Shown piece by piece: positions 1-12,059 of a stretch of 64,000 nucleotides of DNA. The stretch comes from Rhinopithecus roxellana (Eukaryota > Chordata > Mammalia > Primates > Cercopithecidae): NCBI RefSeq assembly GCF_007565055.1, contig NC_044564.1, forward strand, positions 81,054,563-81,118,562, written 5' to 3'. The notes under the pieces were generated by a model, which was not told the DNA's origin, ran no database searches, and was given only the letters and a program-made list of their open reading frames with translations. The position numbers and the translations under genes were made by a program. How positions within the stretch are numbered: position 1 is the first letter of the stretch; each line of letters opens with the position of its first letter.

Positions 1-255
1 TTTATCAAGAATAAAATTTAAAAGTCTATTGAAGTTTCCTATTTGCTGACCATGACTAAATGGAATCAAAATAATTATGTGGAAATAAAGTTCACAAAGG
101 CCTGGATACAGGATCAAGAGACACCAGTTTATAAATACATGTCAGGATGTAATTCGGATGCCTATGCTGTCTACGTGTATATGAAGAACCTGGCTAACAC
201 GCAAAGAAAATTTTGTTGGATAACTTTTAAAATGTATTTTTTTAAAATCTAAAAC
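1..255. other. AT-rich unannotated sequence
   Basis: No repeat family or gene signal is recognisable here. The short open frame starting in this stretch has no similarity I recognise and no splice or promoter context. Confidence 0.5.
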
Positions 256-350
256 AGTTCAGTGTAGTAGTTATGGAATGGGCAGACCAGGGTTTGAATC
301 TTAGTTGTGTCAGATCTTTTAGTTCTCTGAGCCTTTCATTAAAATAATGG
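256..350 (+). repeat. MIR SINE fragment, interrupted by Alu
   Basis: The order of motifs follows the MIR core: a 'tagtggttatggaa'-like start, a 'gggtttgaatc' block, then 'ctgagcctttcatt' resembling the MIR 'cctcagtttcctcat' segment. It stops where the Alu at 353 begins, so the Alu probably inserted into or beside the MIR. Confidence 0.6.
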
Positions 351-352
351 TG

Positions 353-662
353 GGCTGGGTGCGGTGGCTCAAGCCTGTAATCCCAGCATTTTGGGAGGCC
401 AACACGAGGGGATAATCAGGTTGGGAGTTAAGAGACCATCCTGACCAACATGGTGAAACCCCATCTCTACTAAAAATACAAAAACTAGCTGGGCATGGTG
501 GAGTGTGCCTGTAGTCCCAACTACTCAGGAGGCTGAGGCAGGAGAATCGCTTGAACCCAGGAGGCGGAGGTTGCAGTGAGCTGAGTTCGCACCACTGTAC
601 TCCAGACTGGGCTACAGAGCGAGACCCCATCTTTAAATAAATAACTAAATAAATAAATAAAG
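353..662 (+). repeat. Alu SINE (full-length dimer)
   Basis: It starts with the Alu left-arm head ('ggctgggtgcggtggctcaagcc'-like), carries the Pol III A-box/B-box region and the right-arm 'tgcagtgagctgag' block, and ends in a simple AAAT-type tail at 632-660. The scattered substitutions suggest an AluS or older copy. The 115-residue open frame on the opposite strand over this interval is Alu-derived and not a gene. Confidence 0.95.
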
Positions 663-906
663 GCACAACATATCTCAGTGTTCATTAGTCATTGGCATCA
701 ATGGACTACTATTTTATAGTATCCTTTTTGATATAAAAATATTACTATATAGAATCCTAATTCTGTTGTGGTTTCACTGCTTCTAGAAGATTGCATGCGT
801 TATTGAACACTTTGTATACCTGCTCTAAAATGCAACATTAAATAGTGGCATCTCACAGGGTGCTCAGAGCCTGGTCATAACCAACTTCTTTAGATCATAT
901 CTCTGA
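663..906. other. Unannotated AT-rich sequence
   Basis: Nothing recognisable between two Alu insertions. Confidence 0.4.
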
Positions 907-1199
907 GATAATTTTTTTCTTTTTTCTTTTTTTTTTTTTTTTGAGATGGAGTTTCACTCTGTCGCCCAGGATGGAGTGCAGTGGTGCGATCTTGGCTCAC
1001 TGCAACCTCTGCCTCCCGGGTTCAGCGATTCTCTTGTCTCAGTCTCCTGAATAGCTGGGATTACAGGTGCATACCACCACGCCCGGCTAATTTTTGTATT
1101 TTTAGTAGAGACAGGGTTTCACCATTTTGGCCAAGATGGTCTCGATCTCCTGACCTCGTGATCCACCCGCCTCAGCCTCCCAAAGTCGATAATTTTTTT
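907..1199 (-). repeat. 5'-truncated Alu with target-site duplication
   Basis: The inverted Alu body occupies about 919-1187 with its poly(A), read as T, on the left. A 12-bp direct repeat GATAATTTTTTT flanks it at 907-918 and 1188-1199, and this fixes the borders. The Alu stops inside 'cctcccaaag', so the first 40 or so bases of the element (promoter A-box side) are missing, and the duplication abuts the break. This is 5' truncation at insertion rather than a later deletion. The plus-strand open frame at 981-1202 is Alu shadow. Confidence 0.93.
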
Positions 1200-1474
1200 T
1201 AAAAAAGCATATCTGAGGACTTCAAAGGAAATAATATTTTTTAAATGTAAATCTTTAAATTATTTTATCACAGCATGCCACTTTCTCTTTCTTTTTCTCT
1301 GAACTTATTTTTCCATGCTTAATTTCACAGAGACAAAGCAGTAAACCACAGACAGCAGTCCCTCTATCTTGGTATTTATTCAGGAATCCTCACTGAGTTC
1401 ATCTTATGGCTCGGCTCAGGCTGGCGCCAAGCCCTCAACCTGCACATACTCCATCCAAAAATCCTTTGTCTTTG
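1200..1474. other. Unannotated sequence
   Basis: AT-rich, with no repeat family recognised. Confidence 0.4.
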
Positions 1475-1640
1475 TGAAATAAACAGATATTTATTGAGCA
1501 CCTAGGAAGTTTCTGGCATTTTAAACATATTATCACATTTAATATTCGTAACAATCCACTGGGTAATTATGATTATTCCCATTTTATACATGAGAAAAAT
1601 TGGGCTCTGAGAAGATAGACAACTAACCAAAGGTCACCTT
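1475..1640 (-). repeat. MIR SINE
   Basis: On the plus strand the sequence reads as the MIR reverse complement: 'atttattgagcacctaggaagtttctggc', then 'cacatttaatattcgtaacaatcc', 'cccattttatacatgag' and 'aaggtcacc'. These are the conserved MIR 3' tail, core and 'ggtcacacagc' blocks in order. It is old and diverged. Confidence 0.8.
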
Positions 1641-2639
1641 GCCTCCACACAGTGTTTTCTGTTATCTTCTCTCACTCTTGTTTTCCCCCCGATCCTGCTA
1701 CCAGACAGATCTTGGTGATTTCAGAGACAGATGTCCTTTGTTGATACTGAAATTGAGCTAATAACTGAAAGATAGCTAGTTAGAGAAGGTGGTGAAATAA
1801 TAGACACACGGTGAGGACATGTGTTTCTCTCTTCTGTCTTTGACTTTGTTCTCCCTCTTTACAATCCCTGTCCCCTACACATGCGCACAATCACAGTTGT
1901 GCTAAGAATAGAAGAGCATGGAGCTTCTCTCCAATGTTCGAGCAGGTATGAAGCTTGTATTATGCAAACTGTGCTTAATCTTGTGTGTCTCTCCTTATAG
2001 TTGTGCTCACAAAAACGAGCTTATCTAATTGCATTCTGTGCAGGAAATTGAGCATCTAAGCAATAAGTAAAAATATAATAATTTGTAAGAATTTCAGCCC
2101 CTAGGCAATGCACTAGGAAGTATGGAAGTACAAGATAACTATCAAGGTAAAGATGGTATAGAAAAATATAAATGAAATTTCTATAAGTTTCAATGCAACT
2201 TTTTTACTTTTGCTTTCTGACAGACTGACAAGAACCAGCAGCAGTAAGAGAAAGGGAGTTATCAAATAATTCCTTTCTCTGAAAACAAAATTATCATTTG
2301 ACTGACAAGGAAGAATTTGAATCAAGAGAAAAGTTTAAGCAACACCGAAAAGGATTGGGTATTTTTAGCCCTAGTCAGTCAGTTGGCCAAAGTCTACATC
2401 TGACCCAGCACAGATGTAATAAACGCTCAATGCTTAATGAGCATGACCACCACAAACAAATGAGGGTCAATGAACAAAGCATTAAAGTATAAGTCAGCAA
2501 GTCTTAGTTCTTCAGGATAAATATTACACTAAAAAGGTAATAACCTGTTTCTTCCACTTAAAATGTGATGTAATAAGTATAGCCATAAAGATAAATGAAT
2601 TAGTAAATATTATAATCACAGCTATGACTAATTTTATAG
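1641..2639. other. Unannotated single-copy-like sequence
   Basis: No recognisable repeat, RNA gene or coding exon. Two short overlapping open frames near 2113-2492 lack any known motif and sit in AT-rich DNA. Confidence 0.4.
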
Positions 2640-2820
2640 CACTTCTAGATTACAAATAATGTTTCCCAATAGAATATATATTTACAAAATCAGACCAATC
2701 TTTCACTGGAATTTATAGTTTGTCCCATTTTATATAAGAGGAAACTGAAGTTTAAAGAAGTTAATGTGCTTTTTAAAATTTGCACAGCCAGTAGAACATG
2801 CCTGAGCAGAGTCAAAATTT
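2640..2820 (-). repeat. MIR SINE, diverged
   Basis: The blocks 'gtcccattttatataagaggaaactgaag' and 'gcacagccagtagaac' match the MIR reverse-complement core ('ccattttacagatgaggaaactgagg ... cacacagctagtaag'). The flanks are too diverged for exact borders. Confidence 0.7.
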
Positions 2821-3429
2821 TATTGTAGTTAAACTTCAGGAGCCTTATTTTCATTGACTTTTCACAAAGTCCTGTATCTAATTTGTATTAGCATTCTTAA
2901 AGAAGGCTCCCAAAATGTACAATCTTCAGGAACCCAGAAAAAAAACATGGATTTGTCCCCAGAGGTGAAACCATTACCCAAATCTTATCCCAAATCCAAG
3001 ACTTAAAAAATAATATTTAAAAAGATTTTATGTTTTTACTTCTCAGTTTCTTTTCCACTAATCATGACGTTGATTCTTCTTTCCCAAAACCATAATACTT
3101 TAGGTATTCTTAGTCTCCTGGAATATTTAGGTTGAGGATAAAAGGGATTTATCTCCTAAGGGCCCTACAAAGAACAGTGACAAATATAGTGTCAGTATCA
3201 TCATGTTGGAAAATTGTCCCCAGATTCTCTGACAGAGAAACAGTACTTGGCTACATTAAAATTGACCCCTTCTTTCTCACCAAGCTCCACACCTTTATAA
3301 TCATATCCTTCTCTAAACAGTTTACAAGTATTAAATACCTTCTTCCACCATTACCTCTCAGCTTCTCTTCCACCTTTGGTATTTCTATTCTATCTCTTCC
3401 ATTTTTTTTTCTCTGCTCCTTTTTTACTA
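2821..3429. other. Unannotated sequence with T-rich end
   Basis: No repeat recognised. The pyrimidine-rich stretch at about 3360-3430 runs into the T-tail of the Alu that follows. Confidence 0.4.
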
Positions 3430-3748
3430 TTATTTTTCTTTTGTTTGTTGTTTTTGGTTTTGTTTTTTTGTGTGTTTGTTTTTGAGGTGGAGTTTCCCTC
3501 TTATTACCCAGGCTGGAGTGCAGTGGTGCGATCTCAGCTCACTGGAACCTCCGCCTCCTGGGACCAAGTAATTCTCCCACCTCAGCCTCCCAAAAAGCTG
3601 GGATTACAGGCATGCACCAGCACATCCAGCTATTTTTTGTAATTTTTGTACAAATGGGGTTTCACCATGTTGGCCAGAGTGGCCTCGAACTCCTGACCTC
3701 AAGTGGTCTGCCCACCTAGGCCTCCCAAAGTGCTGGGATTATAGGTGC
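3430..3748 (-). repeat. Alu SINE, 5'-truncated
   Basis: An inverted Alu, with a degenerate T/G-rich tail at 3430-3483, then 'gaggtggagtttccctctt', 'ggctggagtgcagtggtgcg' and ending after 'gtgctgggattataggtgc'. The last 25 or so bases of the minus-strand Alu head are missing. Its divergence suggests AluJ or old AluS. Open frames at 3132-3642 are mostly tail and Alu. Confidence 0.92.
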
Positions 3749-3829
3749 ATTTTTTTCCTAGTCTAAGCCCTTATTCTCTCTTCATTGCTCTGGCCTTGAA
3801 TTTATTTATACATTCATACATTTATCTAT

Positions 3830-4170
3830 CTATTTGCTCATTCAATCAATTAACAAGTATGTACCAAGCACCAATAACATGTTATCATTGTACTAAGCAT
3901 AGAGGAGACGGTTGGTGAACCAAGTTAACAGTCATCACCACCTTCATTATCTTATATTGTAGCCAAAAAAAAAAGACAGTTAAAAAAAATCAACAACAAA
4001 ATGTATGTATAACTTCCATTGTTGAGCACACAAATTGTTATGAGCTATACAAGACATTTTGGAAACTATGTACACAGGGAAGGAATCTTCCTCTGATGAC
4101 AGTGAAGATAAACTTCCTCAAAGAAGTAACTTTTGAGCTGAGTTTTAAAGGATGTGTTGGAATTAACTAA
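3830..4170 (-). repeat. L2 LINE 3' end
   Basis: The plus strand resembles the L2 3' end in reverse complement: 'tcaatcaattaacaagtatgtaccaagcacc', 'gtactaagcatagaggagacgg', then 'cctcaaagaagtaacttttgagctgagttttaaagg', which resembles the L2 'gaggtgacatttgagctgagacctgaagg' block. It contains an A-run at 3965-3974. Confidence 0.65.
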
Positions 4171-4249
4171 GCAGAGAGCTAGAGCCACCAGGAAGAGAAA
4201 AGGAAACAGCAAAGCCCAGAAGATGAAAGGATTATGACAATTAGAAAAA

Positions 4250-4408
4250 CCAGAGGAGCTGGGTTCAGTACTGAGTGCCTATAATCCCAGCTACTCAGGA
4301 AATGGAAGTGAGCAGGAAGACCACTTGAACCCAGGCGTTTCAGGCTAGACTGGGCAATACAGCAAAACCCCATCTCTAGAAGAATTAATTAATTAATTAA
4401 TTAATTAA
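4250..4408 (+). repeat. Alu left-monomer-like fragment (FLAM/AluJ type) with AATT tail
   Basis: A diverged single-arm Alu: 'gctgggttcagtactgagtgcctataatcccagctac', 'cttgaacccaggcgtttcaggctagactgggcaa', 'cccatctct', ending in a tandem AATT array at 4385-4408. Its length (about 130 bp before the tail) fits a free monomer or truncated old Alu. Confidence 0.75.
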
Positions 4409-4786
4409 CCAGAGGAAGGCTTCTGTGGCTAGACTCAAAGGGTTATAGGCTGAGCTGGTTGAGGCTATTGAGACAGGTTAATAATTAAACCACTTAGGGC
4501 CAAGAGACCTTGTTAAAGATGCTGGTCTTTACTTACTATGAAAGTAACATGATAAAATGTTCCTTCTTACTGTAATTTTATATATATGTTTCACTCCTTG
4601 CTCCATGATTCTATTATTCATGGCCTTTAAGCAAAGCAGGGTGACAAGGTGGACTTCTGGACAAGTATCACTGTTTATAGTCCCAGGAAGGCTTGTTTTC
4701 CCCAAAAACACAGTTGCATTCTCAATTAACCTAGATATCTTTCTAGGACTCTAAGGAATATATAGAATGCGTAGTTCCTTGTCATT
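4409..4786. other. Unannotated sequence
   Basis: No family recognised. Overlapping opposite-strand short frames at 4529-4754 have no recognisable motif. Confidence 0.4.
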
Positions 4787-4794
4787 GTGAGCAT

Positions 4795-4829
<35 letters not shown>

Positions 4830-5115
4830 GACAGAGTCTTGCTGTGTCACCCAGGCTGGAGTGCAGTGGTGAAATCTCTGCTCACTGCAACCTCCATTCG
4901 AGTGATTCTCCTGCCTCAGCCTCCCCAGTAGCTGAGACTACACGTGTGCCCCACCATGTCCGGCTAATTTTTGTATTTTTAGTAGAGATGGGGTTTCATG
5001 ATGTTAGCCAGGCTGTTCTTGAACTCCTGATCTCAGGTGATCCACCCACCTTAGCCTCCCAAAGTGCTGGGATTACAGGCGTGAGCCACTGCGCCTGGCC
5101 CATGAGCGCTTATTT
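4787..5115 (-). repeat. Alu SINE with (TTTA)n tail
   Basis: The Alu body is at about 4830-5101, ending 'gtgagccactgcgcctggccc'. Its tail has become a (TTTA)n microsatellite at 4793-4829. An imperfect direct repeat of about 12-13 bp ('tgagc..ttattt') starts near 4788 and 5103 and is the probable target-site duplication. The open frame at 4787-5119 is Alu sequence. Confidence 0.93.
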
Positions 5116-6479
5116 CTGAGTGCTTATATGTGCTATTAATTCCCTAATATATATATTCTAAAAATATGTATATTTTTGCAGTATACTTCCATGATAGCTT
5201 ATAATACAGTAAGTTACAACATCTTAAAATATAGAATAAAGTGGGTCCTTGACAAAACTCCACATTATATTTTCAAGTCATTACTATAATATGAACTTCT
5301 GAAGTTTTACAATGATTTAGTTTCAAAATCAAAACTTGAAATTCAATTAGATAACAGTTAAAAGGGAGCAACTCAGTTAAATAGGCTTTATTGAAAAACA
5401 CATTTATTCCATGAACTTGAGTGAATAAAAAAATGCAAAAGGATCAGTAAGTAGGTTGATAGGAGGAAGGCAGCAGTAAAGTACAGAAGGATGGCATATG
5501 GGGGGACCTATAACCGCAATTTCATTCATTTATCTCAGCACCAAGGAAAACACTCTGTCCCCTGCCTCTTTCACATACATAGACATGACAATGGAGAGCA
5601 ACAAGAATATCTGGTAGATTTTTGGCTTCCATTTTCTACCCCTATCAATAAATGACTATTGGAACCTGTGGCTCTGTGGAACAAGATTATCATGAACAGG
5701 AATGCATATATGCATCTATTAGATTTTAGACCCTTTAGCAAGTGGTAGTTTCCCACATTACACATGCGAGGCACATATATTTTCAAGCTTGGAGGAATGT
5801 ATATCCTTCTATGTTTTATTCCTTACAGACATTATCCTGGCTTAAGCAAGTTAACAATGGGTCCAGAAACCAATAATTCTAAAATCCAGACTACTGTAGC
5901 AGGCAAAACACCATATAAACCTATATGTCTCTCCTGCATTCTTAATCATCCTACAGTATCAAATATCATGGATAAAAAATATGTCCTGTGTCTCTAGGTT
6001 GCTCCCCCTATATGTGCTCACACACTTTTTCAAATCTTCTAAACCATGTTCCCCTATACATACCTTCTCCCCATGAAGGAATCACTTCTTCATTATAAAG
6101 AAGTTTGGAAATGCTGAAGTATCTGAAAACATCTCATTCATTTCTATCAAATAACAACTAAAGGGAAAATAGGCAAACAAAGCAAAATCAGTGGTACAAG
6201 TGTTTAATGATATTATGACTTACGACTACAATATCCAAGATTGCAAATTAACAGCAAGGGAAGAAATGGAAGAAAGAATAACCAAACACAAACAACAACA
6301 AAACAATATAAAATTGAAAAATTGGTTGGGCTTTTATCTATTCTATTAATTTCCTAACATGGTGGTTCTGGTTAGAATTTACTCCTTAAATGCAAGATCA
6401 ACATATGCTGAAAGAATACTTTGTATTCTCAATGGGAAAATAACTGCTATGTGTATTAAAAATTGGACATCATTTATAC
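5116..6479. other. Unannotated AT-rich sequence
   Basis: No repeat family, RNA gene or convincing exon seen. Two opposite-strand frames of 71 and 77 codons at 5571-5997 have no recognisable domain. Confidence 0.4.
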
Positions 6480-6710
6480 AGTAGCAAGGTGTGATAGAAA
6501 GAATGAGTTTTGGAATTACAAAGAGTGTATTCAAATACCAGCTCTGCCACTCATTAGTAGTGTGACTTTGAACAATTTATAATACGTACAAGAAGCGTAG
6601 TTTCCTTATCTATGAAATAGAAGCAAAAGGTTGACCTTATGGAGTTACTGTGAATATCACCAATGGGTTATTTATAGAAAAGAGTAGACATTCTAACACA
6701 AAGTGGCTTT
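6480..6710 (+). repeat. MIR SINE
   Basis: Forward MIR order is clear: 'gtagcaaggtgtgatagaaagaatgagttttgg', 'caaataccagctctgccactcattagtagtgtgac', 'tttccttatctatgaaatag', then 'ggagttactgtgaatatc'. This is nearly the whole consensus. Confidence 0.85.
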
Positions 6711-8939
6711 ATTATTAAAATTATATTTTCTACTGTGGTGCTTAAGTTGACTCCATCACTTATGTATCATCAAGGAATTAAAACTATTTATATAGCAAAC
6801 TTTAAATTTGAAAAAATATTTCCAGCAGTTTCATGTTTGATGATTTATTACTTGGAAAGTGTCATATGAAAAGTATAAATGTCAGTCAGACACTACAGTT
6901 TTCTTAGCTTCCATGACAATATGAGGACCAGAAAACAAGTTGAAAGGATTCTTTGAGCTTAGTGAGAATCCAAAAACAATCCTAGAAGGAAAATGAGAAG
7001 AAGCAACTGAAGTTGAAATAAACTGATGTAGTAGGAAACAAAGTATATCAAGAAATAGACTTAACAAAGAAATCAAGCAACAGACTTTCTTGAGACAGGC
7101 CACAGGATTTTAGAGCCAGCCAATGTGACATACCACACAGCCCAGACAAAACAGCCTCTATGTTGAATTTTTATTCCTCTGAGTTTAAAAAAAAAAAAAA
7201 AAGCTGAGCTATCTACTAATTACCATAGACATCAAAAGAAAAACAAACACATTAATGAGTAATTAGCTTATTAAAGTCAGGTTAAAGAAAGAAAAAAATA
7301 AATATTTGAAATGCCAGACTCCATGCAGTTTTGAGGGCTGCTGACACTATGGTCTCTGTGAATGACACCCCCTGGAGTTGCATAGTACACAGCCTACATG
7401 ACTATGGGGGTGGCCCTGAGTGTGCCCACCTATGAAAATTGTTATACAGAATATAGAAATAAATAGACATATTTTGAGGTGACTATCATAATTTGCCTTG
7501 CAAAAGGCTTTCATTTTATAAAACACCATATGACCTGTAGTCTTTAAATGGCAAGTACCCACAATGCACTTAAAATGATTTCATTTACAAAACATCACAG
7601 GGAACATACTTTTCAGGAACATAGCTCTAATTTAGTCAGAGATTAGAATTAACAATAAGTTAGAAAAAAAGAGCCTCATTGATAAGAACCTGCCCAGCAG
7701 GAACCAAGACGTAGGATCCAAGTGTTAGGTATGGTAAGATTTAGGCAGGAGGTATATATAAGATGAATAATAAATACAAGCCTAGAACAAAGCCTGAGTT
7801 AGAACTAGTAGGAAGAAAAATTAAGTTGAGAGGCCAGGCTGGAAAAAGCAATTACTACAGATGTTAAAACTGGCTCTTCCCAGGATGACTAATGATAAAC
7901 TCACTAGTTCTCTAATTCTCTTAACAGAGAGAAATGCTAACCAATGACCTTCACATATCACAAAGCCAGCAAGTGAATCAAAGGTGGGCCAACAGATTAA
8001 TCTTATTTGGTTTAAGCATTCCACCTGTTAGCCAAGGAAAGAAATGAAGAAGTAAATCTATAGATTTTTTTTTCATTTGTTTCCTTCCTTCCTTCCACTA
8101 ATCTAGTCTGTGACTCACTCATCGATGGCTATGAGTAACATGGCATCAGGAGACAACTCTACAGCATTTCATATTTTCAACAAAATAGTGTAACTGATTT
8201 TACAGTTTTAAATCATTCCTTCAAGGAGGTAGATTAAAGAAGAGATAAAAATCCACCAAAATTAGCAGACCATCCAAACATACTGAGATATAAAACTAGA
8301 GCTATTCATATCTCAATGTATAAAAAGTGACACCCACTTAGGATATGTAGACTAAGAAGTTCATGACAGAAATATGTGCAAAACCTGCATGTGGACAAAA
8401 AAAAATGCAAAATAAAAGTAGCAAATGACAAACAATAAACCCAGGATGTGAAGTATGCTTATATTACCGGAAAGAAAACAAAAGAAAAAGGAATGAGAAT
8501 TTGTAAATGATAAAATAGGATCTAGAATGCCAGGGCAATTATTTTTTTATTTTCAATGGCAACAAAGAGATGAACTGCCACAGCCCAGAGACAAGAGATT
8601 TTGTTTGAGTAAGCTAAGAAATCATTTACCCAAAGAAATACCCTTTTGAATGAAAAAATTAACCAGTAAATCTTCAATGAACAGTGAAAGAACTATGTCC
8701 CAACATCTCTCTGATCATATGAAGAACTGAAGCCATGGGTGGAGACAACTCAGAACTTTGGAAGATCAGCCGGATGGTGCCAGTAACATTCCCGAGCATC
8801 ATTTGATAGTGTCCATGGTACCTTCATCTTTATTTTGGAGTTCCAAAAGTAAGGGCAAGGTCAGGTGCCAGAAGTAGATCTGAGGTTAAAACACAAGAAT
8901 TTGGAGTCTCTAAATTATTACCTGAGAAAGAAGTGATAG
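6711..8939. other. Unannotated stretch
   Basis: No family confidently recognised. It contains an A-run at 7184-7202 and a short CTTCC-rich patch at 8082-8097. Short frames on the minus strand at 6882-7103, 7347-7562 and 7821-8024 show no domain and no splice context. Confidence 0.4.
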
Positions 8940-9060
8940 TTACCAGACGGACTGCAGGAACTTTTCTCTGCTTCATTCACTCCTCTATTCTGAGCACTTA
9001 GAACAGGGCCTTACCCAGTAAGCACTCGGTGACATGTCTTATTTATGTTAAAAGAATAAA
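8940..9060 (+). repeat. L2 LINE 3'-end fragment
   Basis: The block 'attctgagcacttagaacagggccttacccagtaagcactcggtgac' matches the L2 'cccagcgcctagaacagtgcctggcacatagtaggcgctcaataaat' terminus in forward orientation. Confidence 0.65.
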
Positions 9061-10011
9061 TTATTTTTTCCTTGGTCTCTTCCGCTGCTATTAAATGCCA
9101 TTTCCTCATGTTCTGCTCACATAAAGTCCCTCATGCCAACAGAGAATAGCTGTTTGAGGTGCTACACAAAGCAGCCTTCCAAAATTTTAAGCCTGACATT
9201 AAGTTGCCCCCTCAGTCTTCCGTTCACACTGCCTACCTGTTTCTTTTTTTTTTTTTTTTCCTGCTACCTACAAATCTAACACTTGAGATGCACTTCATAT
9301 AATATTTTAACGATATTTAACATCCGGAGTGCTTTTCATCTTTAGACCTTCTTGAAAATAAAGTTAATTTAATAAGAAGATTGCAGTGAAGGAACACGCT
9401 CTTATCTAAAGCACCACACGTGAGTAACAAGGATAGAGAAAATAACTGGACAAGTATATACTTTCATATGGAAACATTCTTGCTTGACTGTGCTCTGCTG
9501 TCATAAAAACTGTTTAAATGCCAAATTTGAACAGAGCAAGCTCAGTGAACCACATCCCTTTTATGTTGAAGACTTTCCTCAAACTGAAAGTAGCCAGCTG
9601 TGTTTGCAATTGGTTAAATGTTCACAATAAAGAAAGAAGAAAAAATCTGTTTTAAAAACTAAAAAAAAAATTTCATATTGACTCTCAGGGAGTGTCACAT
9701 AATATGTTCTCAAGGTCATGCTATATGTTTTAGTTAATGTCTTTACTGGGCTGCCAAGTAAATATATTTTAAAGCACATTAAATTCATGATCTACGGGGG
9801 GAAGAAGTAGAAGGGAGGATGCTTCTGCTTCCAAGCATCATTATTCAGGTTGATGACTAAAGCATGAGACAATTTCAGAATATATATGTCTGTCTAGAAG
9901 GGGGCCACATCTCCCAATTTAGGTAGTTGAATCAATTACCCATTACCTTATACTTCATGCATTTATGTTTTGAATATTTTTATGTAGCAAGAATCCCTCT
10001 AGCTACCTTTG
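9061..10011. other. Unannotated sequence
   Basis: No family recognised. A T-run is present at 9244-9260. Confidence 0.4.
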
Positions 10012-10120
10012 TTTCTCTCCCTCCCTTCCTCCTTTCCTCCCTTCCTTCCTTCTTTCCTCCCTCCCTCCTCCCTCCCCCTCCCTCCCTCCTCCCTCCCCCT
10101 CCCTTCCTCTCTCTCTCTCT
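10012..10120. repeat. Unbroken 109-nt pyrimidine tract (CCTT/CCCT/CT)
   Basis: Every base from 10012 to 10120 is C or T. Inside it a 21-bp unit is perfectly repeated at 10061-10081 and 10082-10102, and it ends in (CT)n. The 93-codon open frame across it is a low-complexity artefact. The opposite strand is a continuous purine tract, so the tract could form intramolecular triplex. Confidence 0.97.
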
Positions 10121-10299
10121 GTTGCTCTCGCTGTCTTTCAGGTTTTGTCTGGAGAACGGATTTAGTGAAAAGCTAGAAAAAATTTACCTTACACTGAAAC
10201 CCAAATAAATGTTTCCAAATATAAGTAACCATTGTCATAAAGTTTATTACATATACGGAAACCATAATAAAAATAATACCTACCATTACTTTTTTGCAT

Positions 10300-10780
10300 G
10301 TGCTATCAGTTAGCTGTTGCTGTCACAAAACACCCCCACAACATAGTGATTAAAAATAATAATCTTGTTGTTGTTGTTTTCATAAGTCTAAACAGACTCT
10401 CAAGGTTCAGCTGGGAAGTCCCATTGATCTTGGCCCAGCTCAACTGATCTCAACTGTGTTCACTCATACATCCAGTATAGACCAGTAAGGGCCTGCCTGG
10501 TCTATGACTAGGCTCTACTCCACAGGGTGTCTCATTTACCTCTGGGGTAATTCCAGGCATATCTTGATGGTGGCAGCAGGAATCCAAAAGAGAGTACAGA
10601 ACATGCTAGGCCTTTCAACACTAAGGTAGCACTCTGTGGAACAAAATAAGTCTCAAGGGGTGGGAAACAATTCCACCTCTTGACAGGAAAAATTGCAAAT
10701 CATATTGTAAGAGACATGGATACAATGAAATATAACAAACTAGGGCAATTTAGGCATTCCATCTGCTACATATTCCTATT
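10300..10780 (-). repeat. Old interspersed repeat, LTR/MaLR-like
   Basis: It has the layout of a common mammalian repeat: 'atcagttagctgttgctgtcacaaaacacccc' at one end, a 'gttcagctgggaagtccc' centre and 'tctcaaggggtgggaaacaattccacctcttgacagg' near the other end, followed by 'ggatacaatg'. I recognise the family pattern but cannot name the subfamily with certainty. The orientation is inferred by comparison with similar reverse-strand LTR copies. Confidence 0.5.
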
Positions 10781-10784
10781 ATGT

Positions 10785-10895
10785 CCAAAGACATTACATA
10801 CTTTAAACACATTGCTTAAAATATATGCAACCCCATGAAATAGGAAGAATGAATGCTTAAAGATGATAACCTTCTAATATCACACAGCTAACCTT
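10785..10895 (-). repeat. MIR SINE fragment
   Basis: 'cattacatactttaaacacattgct', 'caaccccatgaaatagg' and 'aatatcacacagctaacc' follow the MIR reverse-complement core. It abuts the repeat ending at about 10780. Confidence 0.6.
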
Positions 10896-12055
10896 CATAA
10901 AAAGAAAAAAATCAATTTACATTTTGCAAAGAGCATTTGTATAATCTCTCCTTTTAATTTAGACTATGGAAGTGGGATTTAGACAATGAAGTTTAGACAA
11001 AGCAGAGTGTATTCCATGTTACAAATGGTGTTTAGAAAAGTAGAGTGAATTGGGAAAACTTCAGTCTTCCCTCTCCATGACAAGTGCTCCTTCCACAACA
11101 TCTTGATGCTTCATAATCCCAAGTAAATAATGATTTGCAGCATTTCCAAATACCACAGAACCAAAGTATATCTTCAAGTAGGTCTACACATATGTCACAA
11201 TCTCAAAAGTAGCTGATTTTGCCAAAAGTAATCCAAAAAAGGCCACTAGATTATGTGGAAGTCTTAACACCAAATGACCAACTTTCTGAAGCCTTTTTAA
11301 AAAACAAACGTGATGTATGTTCGTGTTCATTAGCCCAAACCAAACTTTCCAGGTCAATCACTTTTCTTTTCACCCCTCTTTGAACACAACCAAATTACGA
11401 TAATAAGTTCCCATTTCACCTTGGAAAAATTGGTTTATTTCTCACATTCCAATTTTCTCATTAATAAAATGAGTAAATTGAACTATACAGACTTCAAGAA
11501 CACTTTTACGGACTATTCTCAAACTGTAGATAACCAACACCTATAAAAATTATCAGTTATTACTATTTTTAACAATTCCATTTAAATTACCATTAAGCTC
11601 TATAACTCCGCTTTTTCTTCAGTTTTACAGTTTGTCAATGCTGCAATTTATGTCACCAAAAAAAATAAATAAAGCAAAGGAAATGCGACTTCCATTTATA
11701 TCCAGTGATCCATAAAGGCATCTACATGATGAAATAGGAATGGTTCAGGTCACATATGTAGAACCACGGATTAATATAAACACCCTGAAACTTAACAACT
11801 TTCTCACCCTTGCCAAACTTGAAATTTTATAACTAATGTAAAAAATGAAATTAAAATAACTCCCCAGAAAGTCAAGAGATCCAGAAAATTGCTGTTCTTC
11901 TGGGATACTAGCCATCAATAATACTTCTAAAATGATTGGAAAGACCTGCATTTGCACTAAGATAGTTTATTATTAGTATGGTTGACACTTCATTTCCAGA
12001 ATATCTGAGCATTAAGCAACAAGTTAAAAGTAACATTACATACGGAGGCACACTA
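10896..12055. other. Unannotated AT-rich sequence
   Basis: No firm family. A weak forward MIR-like tail ('ttttctcattaataaaatgagtaaattgaac') lies at about 11450-11480. Overlapping opposite-strand frames at 11745-12169 lack domains. Confidence 0.35.
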
Positions 12056-12059
12056 GCTA

